Positions 1 through 8,715 of a DNA stretch of 18,530 nucleotides are shown one piece after another (the first letter of the stretch is position 1; each line of letters opens with the position of its first letter). Made by a program: the position numbers and the translations under genes. The notes beneath the pieces are model-generated. The model worked only from the letters and a program-made list of their open reading frames with translations. It did no database searches and was not told the origin of the DNA. Source of the stretch: JBDRZD01 sp964623395 (GTDB lineage: Bacteria; Hydrothermota; Hydrothermia; Hydrothermales; Hydrothermaceae). The stretch spans positions 1 through 18,530 of the forward strand of contig CAZUSI010000029.1 of assembly GCA_964623395.1 (NCBI GenBank), written 5' to 3'.

Positions 1-30
1 CAACATTAAAATTACCCCTACTTTTTTCAT
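1..30 (-). CDS. Start of an unidentified protein gene downstream of 16S rRNA (partial)
   Basis: Only the first ten codons are in the window, reading MKKVGVILML, so no function can be assigned. The start is supported by a strong Shine-Dalgarno sequence, GGAGG, on the minus strand at 40-36, five bases before the ATG at 30-28. Two lysines followed by hydrophobic residues would fit the beginning of a signal peptide or membrane anchor, but ten residues cannot prove that. It lies about 100 bases after the 16S 3' end in the same direction, exactly where a tRNA/23S spacer would normally begin. It may be co-transcribed with the rRNA or have its own promoter in the AT-rich gap. Confidence 0.55.
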   Translation of the reverse strand, partial: MKKVGVILML

Positions 31-40
31 TTATTCCTCC

Positions 41-90
41 TTTTATTTTAAAAATTTAAAAATAAAAAAATAAAAAAATAAAAAATAAAT
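41..90. repeat. Low-complexity A/T tract between the 16S processing stem and the next gene
   Basis: This stretch is almost pure A and T. On the plus strand it contains runs of A interrupted by single T at 63, 71, 79, 86 and 90, a spacing of 8, 8, 7 and 4 bases. Read on the transcribed (minus) strand it is a U-rich tract placed directly after the 3' arm of the 16S processing stem. It could slow or stop RNA polymerase, supply an AT-rich promoter region for the gene starting at 30, or simply be low-complexity spacer. I see no compact local hairpin ahead of it, so I do not call it a terminator. Confidence 0.6.
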
Positions 91-117
91 AAAATAAAGA
101 TGGATATGTCCTTGAAG
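91..117 (-). repeat. 3' arm of the 27-bp pre-16S rRNA processing stem
   Basis: Bases 91-117 are the exact reverse complement of 1698-1724, 27 bp with no mismatch. The pairing stops at both ends (90 against 1725 and 118 against 1697 do not pair). In the precursor transcript the two arms would form a long duplex looping out the entire 16S, the classical substrate for RNase III-type cleavage that releases pre-16S. A shorter imperfect pairing is possible closer to the mature ends (CATAAGG after the 3' end, CCTATG at the 5' end, with one bulge). Confidence 0.92.
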
Positions 118-128
118 TTTTCCTTATG

Positions 129-1680
<1,552 letters not shown>

Positions 1681-1697
1681 AAAAAATTATTTTTCTT

Positions 1698-1724
1698 CTT
1701 CAAGGACATATCCATCTTTATTTT
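1698..1724 (-). repeat. 5' arm of the 27-bp pre-16S rRNA processing stem
   Basis: This is the perfect partner of 91-117. It lies in the 16S leader, about 20 nt downstream of the predicted transcription start (near 1744) and 18 nt before the mature 5' end. Because the stem closes around 16S alone, 16S can be processed without any downstream 23S. Confidence 0.92.
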
Positions 1725-1750
1725 CAAAGAAACTAATTTGAAGTTTTTAT

Positions 1751-1779
1751 ATTATACAGGAAAAAATTTAAAATGTCAA
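1751..1779 (-). promoter_or_regulatory. Consensus housekeeping-sigma promoter of 16S rRNA
   Basis: On the minus strand a perfect -35 TTGACA (1779-1774) and a perfect -10 TATAAT (1756-1751) are separated by exactly 17 bp. Transcription should start near 1744. The sequence just upstream of the -35 (about 1784-1800) is A/T-rich and could act as an UP element; it is also the last codons of the amidohydrolase gene. The amidohydrolase stop codon TGA (1778-1776) lies inside the -35 hexamer. The region after the -10 is AT-rich, not the GC-rich discriminator of E. coli-type stringently controlled rRNA promoters. I found no boxA-like antitermination element in the leader. Confidence 0.9.
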
Positions 1780-3185
1780 GGGGTAATATATAAAATTTTT
1801 TCATTAAAAATTGTTGCTATTAAATTATTTTTTTCATCAATAATAATTAAGTCAGCATCAAAATTTTTTAATATTTTTCCTCTTCTTTTTTCTTCAAAAG
1901 AAAAAATTCTTGGATTTTCCGTATATAGTTTTAATGCTGTTTTAAAATCAATTCTTTCTTCTTTTAAAGGATGATTTATTGCACCTTCTATACCATATAA
2001 AGGACCTAATGGCATACAATCAGAACCAAATGAAATGTTTAAATTTTTATCAATTATTGTTTTAAAAAGATTCATCCTTCTCCATCTTTTTTCTCCAATC
2101 CTTTTATAATACATACCATTTTTTTGTTGCCATTCTCTTACAAAGTTTGGCTGCATTGAGATATAAATATTACTTTTTTTTGCCATTTCAATTATTTTTT
2201 CATTTATAAGTTCAAAGTGTTCTATTCTATGCCTTAAGTAATTTTGAGAAATTAATGAATTAAAAATTTTTAAAACAAATTCAATTGCACCATCTCCAAT
2301 AGCATGAATAAGAATTTGATAACCATTTTTTTCTGCATATTTCAAAATATTTTTTAATTCTTCTTCCTTTATAAAGATTTTTCCTCTTTCTTTTTTTAAA
2401 TCAGAATAAGGTCTTTTTAAAAAAGCAGTTCTTGCTCCAATTGAACCATCAGAAAAAATTTTTAATCCTTTAAATTTTAAAAATTCTTTTTCCTCAAATT
2501 TTTCTTTTATCCCTTCAAATTTTTTTATATCTTCAAAACTTTTGATTACAACATAAAGGTTTATCCTTATTAAGAAATCTTTTTCATCAAATTCTATTAT
2601 ATTTTCAAAATTTTTTAAACTAACTATTTCATGAACCTCTGTTATTCCCAATGATAATGCAATTTTCTGCCCTTCTAAAAATGCTCTTCTTATTTCTTCT
2701 TTTTCAGGTGGAAAATAATAATTTATATTTAAAGGAAATTCTTCATAAGCCCATCCTTTTTCAAAATCAATTCCATTTACATCCTTTAAAATTTCAAGAG
2801 CTTTTGAATTGCAAACTGCAAAATGCCCACATATCCTTCTTAAAATTATTGGTATATCCTTTGAAATCTTATCAATTTCTTCTTTTAAAGGGAATTCCTT
2901 TTTTTCCCATTTACTTTCATCAAAATCATATGCAATTATTCTCTTTTTATATTTTGCAATTTCTTTTAAAAATTCATATACTTCTTCTTTTGACTTTTTA
3001 TCCCTTAAACTATATCTTATTCTTGAAAGTCCCTCATTTATTAAATGGGTATGAGAATCACAAAAAGAAGGATAAATCTTTCCATTTTCAAAAACATAAT
3101 CTGCTTTTTTCTCCCCTTTTTTATAAACCCCTTTAATCTTTCCATTTTCTATTTCAACTGCTTTTTCTTTATCTTCAACTATCAT
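1776..3185 (-). CDS. Amidohydrolase family 3 (YtcJ-type) metal-dependent hydrolase
   Basis: The 469-residue product is a cytosolic-looking TIM-barrel hydrolase of the amidohydrolase superfamily; no signal peptide is seen. The metal-binding HxH is at residues 45 and 47 (FCDSHTHL). Further YtcJ-type signatures follow: KIFSDGSIGARTAFL with Asp246, HAIGDGA with His294, RHRIEHFE with His323, and GSDCMPLGP with Asp389, the usual catalytic Asp position. The C-terminal NPRIFSFEEKRRGKI...ADLIIID strand returns to the small beta domain that starts at the N terminus. Family members hydrolyse amide or related bonds of small molecules, but the substrate cannot be told from sequence. The ATG overlaps the stop of the P-II-like gene (ATGA, 3185-3182), so it is translationally coupled and is the last gene of the purF-efflux operon. 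Its stop lies in the 16S promoter -35 box. Confidence 0.88.
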   Translation of the reverse strand: MIVEDKEKAVEIENGKIKGVYKKGEKKADYVFENGKIYPSFCDSHTHLINEGLSRIRYSLRDKKSKEEVYEFLKEIAKYKKRIIAYDFDESKWEKKEFPLKEEIDKISKDIPIILRRICGHFAVCNSKALEILKDVNGIDFEKGWAYEEFPLNINYYFPPEKEEIRRAFLEGQKIALSLGITEVHEIVSLKNFENIIEFDEKDFLIRINLYVVIKSFEDIKKFEGIKEKFEEKEFLKFKGLKIFSDGSIGARTAFLKRPYSDLKKERGKIFIKEEELKNILKYAEKNGYQILIHAIGDGAIEFVLKIFNSLISQNYLRHRIEHFELINEKIIEMAKKSNIYISMQPNFVREWQQKNGMYYKRIGEKRWRRMNLFKTIIDKNLNISFGSDCMPLGPLYGIEGAINHPLKEERIDFKTALKLYTENPRIFSFEEKRRGKILKNFDADLIIIDEKNNLIATIFNEKILYITP

Positions 3186-3472
3186 ATTTCTTCAAAAATT
3201 TCATATACAAATACCTTAAATCCCTTTCCCTTCAATTTCTCTTTTATTTGAAAAAGAAGGGGTTTTATCCTTTCATAATCTTTATCTTCCAATTTTATAT
3301 AATAAAGAACATGATAAGAAGGCCAAACTTCATCATCCATATGGGGTTCAGAATTTTTTCCCTTACCTAAAACTTTTTCTATTTTTGTGAAATGAAGTAT
3401 TCCATTTTTTTCAAGATTTTCCAAAAGATAACTCTCAAAACCAGAATCACATATTATTTGAAGCATTTTCAT
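3182..3472 (-). CDS. Small P-II-like (PG0777-type) protein linked to RND efflux
   Basis: The 96-residue product starts MKMLQIICDSGFESYLLENL and contains the block EKVLGKGKNSEPHMDDEVWPS followed by a beta strand and helix. I recognise this as the small P-II-like family often found next to RND efflux genes. P-II-like proteins are trimeric ferredoxin-fold sensors that bind small ligands or partner proteins; a regulatory role for the pump is inference. I chose the ATG at 3472. It overlaps the transporter stop as ATGA and has AAAAGGAGA upstream on the minus strand. An open frame continues to 3586, but that part lies inside the transporter gene and has no family similarity. The second ATG at 3466 (MLQII) is also possible. 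Its stop overlaps the amidohydrolase start by four bases. Confidence 0.78.
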   Translation of the reverse strand: MKMLQIICDSGFESYLLENLEKNGILHFTKIEKVLGKGKNSEPHMDDEVWPSYHVLYYIKLEDKDYERIKPLLFQIKEKLKGKGFKVFVYEIFEEI

Positions 3473-6400
3473 TTTCTTTCTCCTTTTATTTTTTCTATAA
3501 AAACATAAACTATTGGAACAATTATTAAACTTATAAATGCCGACAAAAATAAACCTCCAATTACTGAAATACCAAGTGGTCTCCATGCTTCACTTCCTTC
3601 TGCTTTTGAAAGTGCAAGGGGTAAAAGTCCAAATAAAGTTGTTGCTGTTGTTATTATTATTGGTCTTAACCTTCTTTTTCCTGCTTCCTTAACAGCATCT
3701 AAAAGTTTATGCTCTCTTTTTCTCAAAATATTAATGTAATCTACCAAAACAATGGCATTGTTTACAACTATTCCAACAAGCATAACAAGACCTATAAAAG
3801 ATGTAAGAGAGAAGGAAATTCCTGCTATAAGATGAGCAAAACTTACTCCAACAAATGCAAATGGAACAGAAAACATTATTACAAATGGATGTAAAAGGGA
3901 ACCAAATTGTGCAACCATTACAAGATATACAAGGACAATTCCTATTATTAATGAAAAGAAAAGGAAAGAAAAGCTCTCTTTTTGCTGGGAAATTGAGCCA
4001 CCTATTTCTATTTTTATATCTTCTGGTAATTTCATTTCAGATATTACCTTCCTTATATCTTCTATAACTTCCTTCAAACTTCTTCCATAAAAATTTCCTG
4101 TTATTTTTAAAACCCTTTCTCTATTTTCTCTTTCAATACTTACAGGTCCCTTTTCCTCCTTAAATTCTCCAAAATTTTCAATAGGAATTAATTTTCCATT
4201 TGGTATTTTTATAAAAATTGACTTTAAAACATTTATATTTTTAATTGATTCTTCATCAATTCTAACAATAATTTCTATTTCCTCACCTTTTTTTCTAAAA
4301 TTTCCTGCTTTAATTCCTTCTATCATTCCCCTTAAATATGTTGCCAAATAAGAAGAAGAAACACCGTAATGATTTAAAATATTTCTATTGTATTTGAAAA
4401 CGAGCTCGTGGGAGGGAAGTCCTCTTGAAACATTTAATCCAGAAATTCCCCTTATTTCTTCCAATTTTTCCTTTAAATAATTTCCAATAGAATCAGTTTC
4501 TCTTATATCATATCCAAATACCTTTATCTCAATTGGAGGACCCATTAAAAGAGATTGACCAAATCCTCCACTTACTTCAAAAGAACCCTGAACAATTCCC
4601 GGTATTTCCTTTAATTTTTTATTTAAAATATGAGAAATTTCTTGACTTGTTCTTTTTCTTTCACTCTTTTTTAAAAGTCTTAAGGAAATAAAACCAGTAT
4701 TATCACCTTCTTGCATTCCCATTAAACTTCCCCATCCACCTTCAGTTCTTCCTGTCCTTACTCCAAAAACTCTTACTTCAGGTATATTTTTCTCTATGTA
4801 ATCTTCAAATTTTTTAGTTACTTCATCCGTAATTTCTAATTTTGTTCCAGGTGGCAATATAAAATTTCCTCTAATTTGTCCTGTATCAGCCTCTGGAAAA
4901 AATTCAGTTTTTAAAAAACCACCTAAAAAGGGAATTATTCCTAAAATAAAAATCATTGTTGCAGTTAAAAATACTATTAATTTATGATTTAAAGCAAAAT
5001 TCAAAAAAGAATTGTATCCTATTTCTAATGGTTTATAAATATTTTCAAGAAAATTTGAAATTTTTTTACTAATTCCTTTCTTCTCTTTTATTTTTAAAAA
5101 TTTAAAGGATAAGACAGGAGTTAATGTAAAGGCAGTAAATAAGGAAATAATTAAAACAAGAGAAATTGTTATTGCAAGTTGTTTAAACATTATTGAAACT
5201 AATCCCTTTGACATAAGTATTGGAAAAAATATTGCGATTGTTGTTAATGTTGAAGCAGTTATTGCCCTTCCTACCTCTTTTGTTCCCAAAATTGCTGATT
5301 CTTTTTTCCCTTCACCTCTTTCCCTATGATAGAATATATTTTCTAAAACAACAACAGCATTATCAACAACCATTCCAATTGCAATTGCAATTGAAGAAAG
5401 AGATATGAGATTTATTGAACTATTTGTTAAATAAAGGAAAATAAAACTAACTATTAAGGATACAGGAATTGTTATTGATATTATAATACCACCTCTTATA
5501 TTTCTTAGAAATAAAAATGTTACAATTATAACTAAAATTGCTGCAAAAATAATTGTTTTTGTAAGACCTAAAATTGAATCAATTATAAATTTTGATGAAT
5601 CAAACAATTCAACAAAGGATATTTTTTCCCCTTTATATTTTTCTTCGATCTCCTTTATTTTTTTCTTAACACCTTCTGAAACTCTTACAGTATTTGCATT
5701 TGATTGCTTTAATATTCCAATTAAAAGGGAAGGTTTTCCATTTCTCCTTACATAACTTATATTTTTTTCATAATCAAATTTAACATCTGCAATGTCCCCA
5801 AGTCGCAATCTTGCTCCTTTTGGTGTATAAATTATTAAATTTTCTATTTCTTTTATATCATTAAATTCTCCAGGAATCTTTACTTTATACAATTTACTAT
5901 TTGATTCAACTTCTCCTACTGGAATATTCATATTTTCATATTTTATTGTATTTGCAATGGAATTTAAGTCAATTCCATAATATTCAAGATTTTCTCTTTT
6001 AATTTCAACCTTAACTATTTTCTTTTTTCCTCCTCCCCAAAGCTGTACCTGTCCAACTCCTTTTACCCTTTCAATTTCATCTTTAACTTTATCTTCAAAA
6101 AATTTTCTCAAATCAAAATTTTCATCAGGAGAACTCATCGAAATTAAAAGTATTGGAAACATTGATACATCAAATTTAAATATTTCAGGAGAAGTTGCAT
6201 CAGAAGGCAAATTATTTTTTAAAAGGTCAAGTTTTGGTCTTAAATCGTTTGCTGCTTCATTTAAATCTGTTCCCCATTCAAATTCAAGTATAACTGCCGA
6301 AATGTTTTCCTGGGATATTGACCTTATTTTTTTAAGATTTGGTAAAGTTGAAGCAGCATCCTCTATTAATTCTGTAACCTGTTTTTCAACTTCTTCAGGA

Positions 6401-6558
6401 CCTGCTCCCGGATAAAAAGTCACAACAGAAAGCATTGGAAGTGAAATATTGGGGAAAAGGTCAAGGGGTAATTCTTTTAAGGATATGAATCCTGTAATTA
6501 AAAGAATTGCAAAAATTACTATTACAACATATGGATTTCTTAAACTCGTTCTTATCAT
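3469..6558 (-). CDS. RND efflux transporter, HAE1/AcrB family inner-membrane pump
   Basis: The 1029-residue product has the full RND layout. TM1 is at about residues 9-27, followed by a first periplasmic porter loop and then a TM2-TM6 block from about residue 335. A second periplasmic loop begins after TM7 (about residue 555), and TM8-TM12 follow from about residue 865. The TM4 motif GMVVDNAVVVLEN keeps Asp399, equivalent to AcrB Asp407, but has Asn400 where AcrB has Asp408. The TM10 motif GIVVNNAIVLVDYI has Asn933 where AcrB has Lys940. Variants like these are common in HAE1-type pumps outside Proteobacteria, so it is probably active with simplified ion coupling. It would export drugs, lipids or metabolites using an ion gradient together with the adaptor and TolC-like genes upstream. 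A strong GGAGG site inside the adaptor gene's end precedes its ATG, with two bases between the genes. The substrate is unknown. Confidence 0.95.
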   Translation of the reverse strand: MIRTSLRNPYVVIVIFAILLITGFISLKELPLDLFPNISLPMLSVVTFYPGAGPEEVEKQVTELIEDAASTLPNLKKIRSISQENISAVILEFEWGTDLNEAANDLRPKLDLLKNNLPSDATSPEIFKFDVSMFPILLISMSSPDENFDLRKFFEDKVKDEIERVKGVGQVQLWGGGKKKIVKVEIKRENLEYYGIDLNSIANTIKYENMNIPVGEVESNSKLYKVKIPGEFNDIKEIENLIIYTPKGARLRLGDIADVKFDYEKNISYVRRNGKPSLLIGILKQSNANTVRVSEGVKKKIKEIEEKYKGEKISFVELFDSSKFIIDSILGLTKTIIFAAILVIIVTFLFLRNIRGGIIISITIPVSLIVSFIFLYLTNSSINLISLSSIAIAIGMVVDNAVVVLENIFYHRERGEGKKESAILGTKEVGRAITASTLTTIAIFFPILMSKGLVSIMFKQLAITISLVLIISLFTAFTLTPVLSFKFLKIKEKKGISKKISNFLENIYKPLEIGYNSFLNFALNHKLIVFLTATMIFILGIIPFLGGFLKTEFFPEADTGQIRGNFILPPGTKLEITDEVTKKFEDYIEKNIPEVRVFGVRTGRTEGGWGSLMGMQEGDNTGFISLRLLKKSERKRTSQEISHILNKKLKEIPGIVQGSFEVSGGFGQSLLMGPPIEIKVFGYDIRETDSIGNYLKEKLEEIRGISGLNVSRGLPSHELVFKYNRNILNHYGVSSSYLATYLRGMIEGIKAGNFRKKGEEIEIIVRIDEESIKNINVLKSIFIKIPNGKLIPIENFGEFKEEKGPVSIERENRERVLKITGNFYGRSLKEVIEDIRKVISEMKLPEDIKIEIGGSISQQKESFSFLFFSLIIGIVLVYLVMVAQFGSLLHPFVIMFSVPFAFVGVSFAHLIAGISFSLTSFIGLVMLVGIVVNNAIVLVDYINILRKREHKLLDAVKEAGKRRLRPIIITTATTLFGLLPLALSKAEGSEAWRPLGISVIGGLFLSAFISLIIVPIVYVFIEKIKGERK

Positions 6559-6560
6559 TT

Positions 6561-7409
6561 TTATTCCTCCTTAACTTCTATTTTCATTCCATCCCTTAAA
6601 ATCTCTTTTCCTTTAAGAATAACAGTATCATTTTCATCTATTCCTGAAATTATTTCACAATATTCTTCGCCTTGAGCTCCTATTTCTACTAATCTTTTTA
6701 AAGCTCTATCTCCTTTTTTCAAATAAACATATTTTATTACATCTCCTAAAATTGCATCCTTTTCAATTGATAGAGTATTTTTTTTCTCAAAAACTTTTAA
6801 TTTTACCTCACAGACCATTCCAGGATATACATCTCCCGGATTTTTAAAAATTATTTTTAATTTTAAGGTCTTTGTAGAAGGGTCAAGGGTTTTTGAAATC
6901 CAATAAATTTTCCCATTTATTTTCTTTCCATTTTGTAGAAATATTTCGGCATCTTCACCTTTTTTTATAAATCCTATGTATTTATTTGGTAATGATAAAG
7001 TAGCAAAAAGTTCTTCATATCTTGCAACTCTTGCAATTGAATTTGCTTGTGTAACAAATTCCCCTTTTTTTCTTATAAGTTCTGACACATAACCTGAAAT
7101 TGGGGATTTAACAGGAACAAGTTTATATTCCATACCTGGAATTTTTCTTTCAATATAAGCAATAACTTCATCCTTTTCAACTTTTTCTCCTTCACTTTTA
7201 ACATAATTTAAAAAATAACCGGGTATTTCTGGAAAAACATATATATCAGGATTTCCTTCAATGTCAGCAGTTAAAAGAAGGGTTTGTTTAATATCTCTTT
7301 TTTGAGGATATGTTAATGTTACAGGAACTATTTTTTCCTCTTTTATTTTTTCAGTTTTTTGGCATGAAAAAAACAAGAAAAAAATAAGAATAATGATTTT
7401 ACTTTTCAT
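6561..7409 (-). CDS. RND periplasmic adaptor (membrane fusion protein), short lipoprotein form
   Basis: The 282-residue product begins MKSKIIILIFFLFFSCQK, a short lipoprotein signal peptide ending in a lipobox-like FFSC with Cys16 as the lipidation site. The mature part has the biotinyl-lipoyl-like halves around IPGYFLNYVKSEGEKVEKDE and VKSPISGYVSELIRKKGEFV. These are followed by a beta-barrel domain and a membrane-proximal domain ending in GIDENDTVILKGKEILRDG. The two lipoyl halves are joined by only about 20-25 residues, so the long alpha-helical hairpin that reaches TolC in AcrA-type adaptors appears to be absent. The protein is clearly shorter than the usual 350-400 residues. AGGAGG lies eight bases before the ATG, and the gene is one base after the TolC-like gene. 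It should connect the pump to the outer-membrane channel in the periplasm. Confidence 0.9.
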   Translation of the reverse strand: MKSKIIILIFFLFFSCQKTEKIKEEKIVPVTLTYPQKRDIKQTLLLTADIEGNPDIYVFPEIPGYFLNYVKSEGEKVEKDEVIAYIERKIPGMEYKLVPVKSPISGYVSELIRKKGEFVTQANSIARVARYEELFATLSLPNKYIGFIKKGEDAEIFLQNGKKINGKIYWISKTLDPSTKTLKLKIIFKNPGDVYPGMVCEVKLKVFEKKNTLSIEKDAILGDVIKYVYLKKGDRALKRLVEIGAQGEEYCEIISGIDENDTVILKGKEILRDGMKIEVKEE

Positions 7410-7410
7410 T

Positions 7411-8715
7411 TTATAATCCTCCTATTTTTATTTCTCCTTTTAAAAGCCCCATCAAATTAATTTTTGAAATTTTATACTCTTTTATTGCTTTTAAAAGATT
7501 TAACCTTGCATTTAAATTGGAAATTTCCACATCCATATATTCCAAATGTGAAATCCAACCATTTTCATATTGAGTTTTTGCAATTTTTAATGCTTTATCA
7601 GAAAGTTTAACATTTTCAATTTGAGTTTCAATTATCTTTTCGTTCGTTTCAAGAATTTTTAAGGAATTTTCAATTTCACTTTTTAAATTTCTTTTTATAA
7701 ATTCCAAATTTTTCCTTAAATAGTTATAATTTGCTTCACTTTTTTTGATATTTCCATAAGTTAAAAAACCATCAAATATATTCCAGGATATTCCAAATAA
7801 AAGGGTATAATATCCTCCCCATTTATCCTTAAAAAAACCATAAGGTCTTGAATATTGATATTGATAAGAGAAAAAAAGATTAGGTTTTAAAAAACCCTTT
7901 TGAACTTCAATTATTTCTTTTAATGCTTCCATATTTTTTTCTATATTTAAAATATCCTTTTTTTCTCTCAATGCTCTTTCATAAAGTGTATCAATATTTC
8001 CTTCAAATTTTTCAAAATATAAAGAATCAATAGGTTCTATATCCTCTTCTATTCCTGAAACATTTTTTAATAAATCTTTCAATTTTTTTAGCATCGTTTT
8101 TAAAATTTCAATTTGTGGTTCAAAATTTTTTAAGGACAATTCTGCTTGCAAAAATTCAAGTTCTGATGCAAATCCTTCTTCGTATCTTTTTTTTGCAACA
8201 TTTTTATGCATTTCAAGATTTTCTTTTGTTTTTTCAAGAATTTCAATTTGTTTTTTTATAAATAATATTTCAGTATAAATTTTTCTTATTTCATTTTCAA
8301 GATAAATTTTTTTACCTTCAAAACTTTCAATTTCACCAATTTTACTTAATATTGCTGCTTTATAAGAATGAATCGATTTAAAGAAGTCAAACAAATTTTG
8401 ATTTATGGTAAAAACTATTCCCTTCCTTTCAGGTTTTCCAAATTGAACTTCAAATTTTTGATATATTGGCTTCCAAGTAGTTGTATCTATTCCCACAATT
8501 ACATATTGTGTCATCTTTTCAGTAAAAGAGGAATAGGAATAATTTGCATTCAAAGAAATTTTTGGTAAAAAATTTGAGATTGAAATTATTTCATCTCCTA
8601 TTTTTCCCTCTATTTTTTCTTTTTCTGCAAGAATTAAAGGTGATTTTTGAGTTGCAATTTTTACAACTTCATCCTCTTTAAGAAGAATTAATGAAAAAAT
8701 TATTTGTAAGATCAT
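7411..8715 (-). CDS. TolC-like outer-membrane efflux channel (OEP family)
   Basis: The 434-residue product shows the duplicated TolC architecture: long amphipathic coiled-coil helices interrupted by two aromatic-rich beta segments. These are ISLNANYSYSSF at residues 53-64 and a segment with SYQYQYSRPYGFF at about 280-296. The family signature occurs twice, as YEEGFASELEFLQAELSL (about 178-195) and YENGWISHLEYMDVEISN (about 382-399). It would form the trimeric exit duct in the outer membrane for the pump encoded next. The predicted N terminus MILQIIFSLILLKEDEV is short and lacks the usual positive charge, so the export signal is atypical. The ATG overlaps the purF stop by four bases (ATGA, 8715-8712), and its AAGGAGG site lies inside the last purF codons, so translation is coupled to purF. 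Confidence 0.92.
   Translation of the reverse strand: MILQIIFSLILLKEDEVVKIATQKSPLILAEKEKIEGKIGDEIISISNFLPKISLNANYSYSSFTEKMTQYVIVGIDTTTWKPIYQKFEVQFGKPERKGIVFTINQNLFDFFKSIHSYKAAILSKIGEIESFEGKKIYLENEIRKIYTEILFIKKQIEILEKTKENLEMHKNVAKKRYEEGFASELEFLQAELSLKNFEPQIEILKTMLKKLKDLLKNVSGIEEDIEPIDSLYFEKFEGNIDTLYERALREKKDILNIEKNMEALKEIIEVQKGFLKPNLFFSYQYQYSRPYGFFKDKWGGYYTLLFGISWNIFDGFLTYGNIKKSEANYNYLRKNLEFIKRNLKSEIENSLKILETNEKIIETQIENVKLSDKALKIAKTQYENGWISHLEYMDVEISNLNARLNLLKAIKEYKISKINLMGLLKGEIKIGGL

Noticed and set aside
61..96. Possible CRISPR-like or satellite repeat in the A/T tract
   Set aside because: It is A runs broken by single T bases with uneven spacing, with no distinct repeat and spacer units. 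It is best explained as low-complexity sequence.
41..117. Rho-independent terminator after 16S
   Set aside because: The U-rich tract follows the processing-stem arm, but that arm's partner is about 1.6 kb upstream. No compact local hairpin was found, so the call is not supported.
1681..1750. boxA-type antitermination signal or tRNA in the 16S leader
   Set aside because: No match to the boxA pattern and no cloverleaf-like sequence was found. The leader holds only the processing-stem arm and AT-rich sequence.
1738..1974. Plus-strand open frame of 78 codons across the 16S promoter and amidohydrolase end
   Set aside because: It is antisense to a well-supported gene, has no ribosome site, and has the Phe/Ile/Lys-rich composition expected from AT-rich antisense sequence.
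3473..3586. Longer N terminus for the P-II-like protein starting at 3586
   Set aside because: This part overlaps the transporter coding region in another frame and has no family similarity. The ATG at 3472 has a good Shine-Dalgarno site and an ATGA junction.
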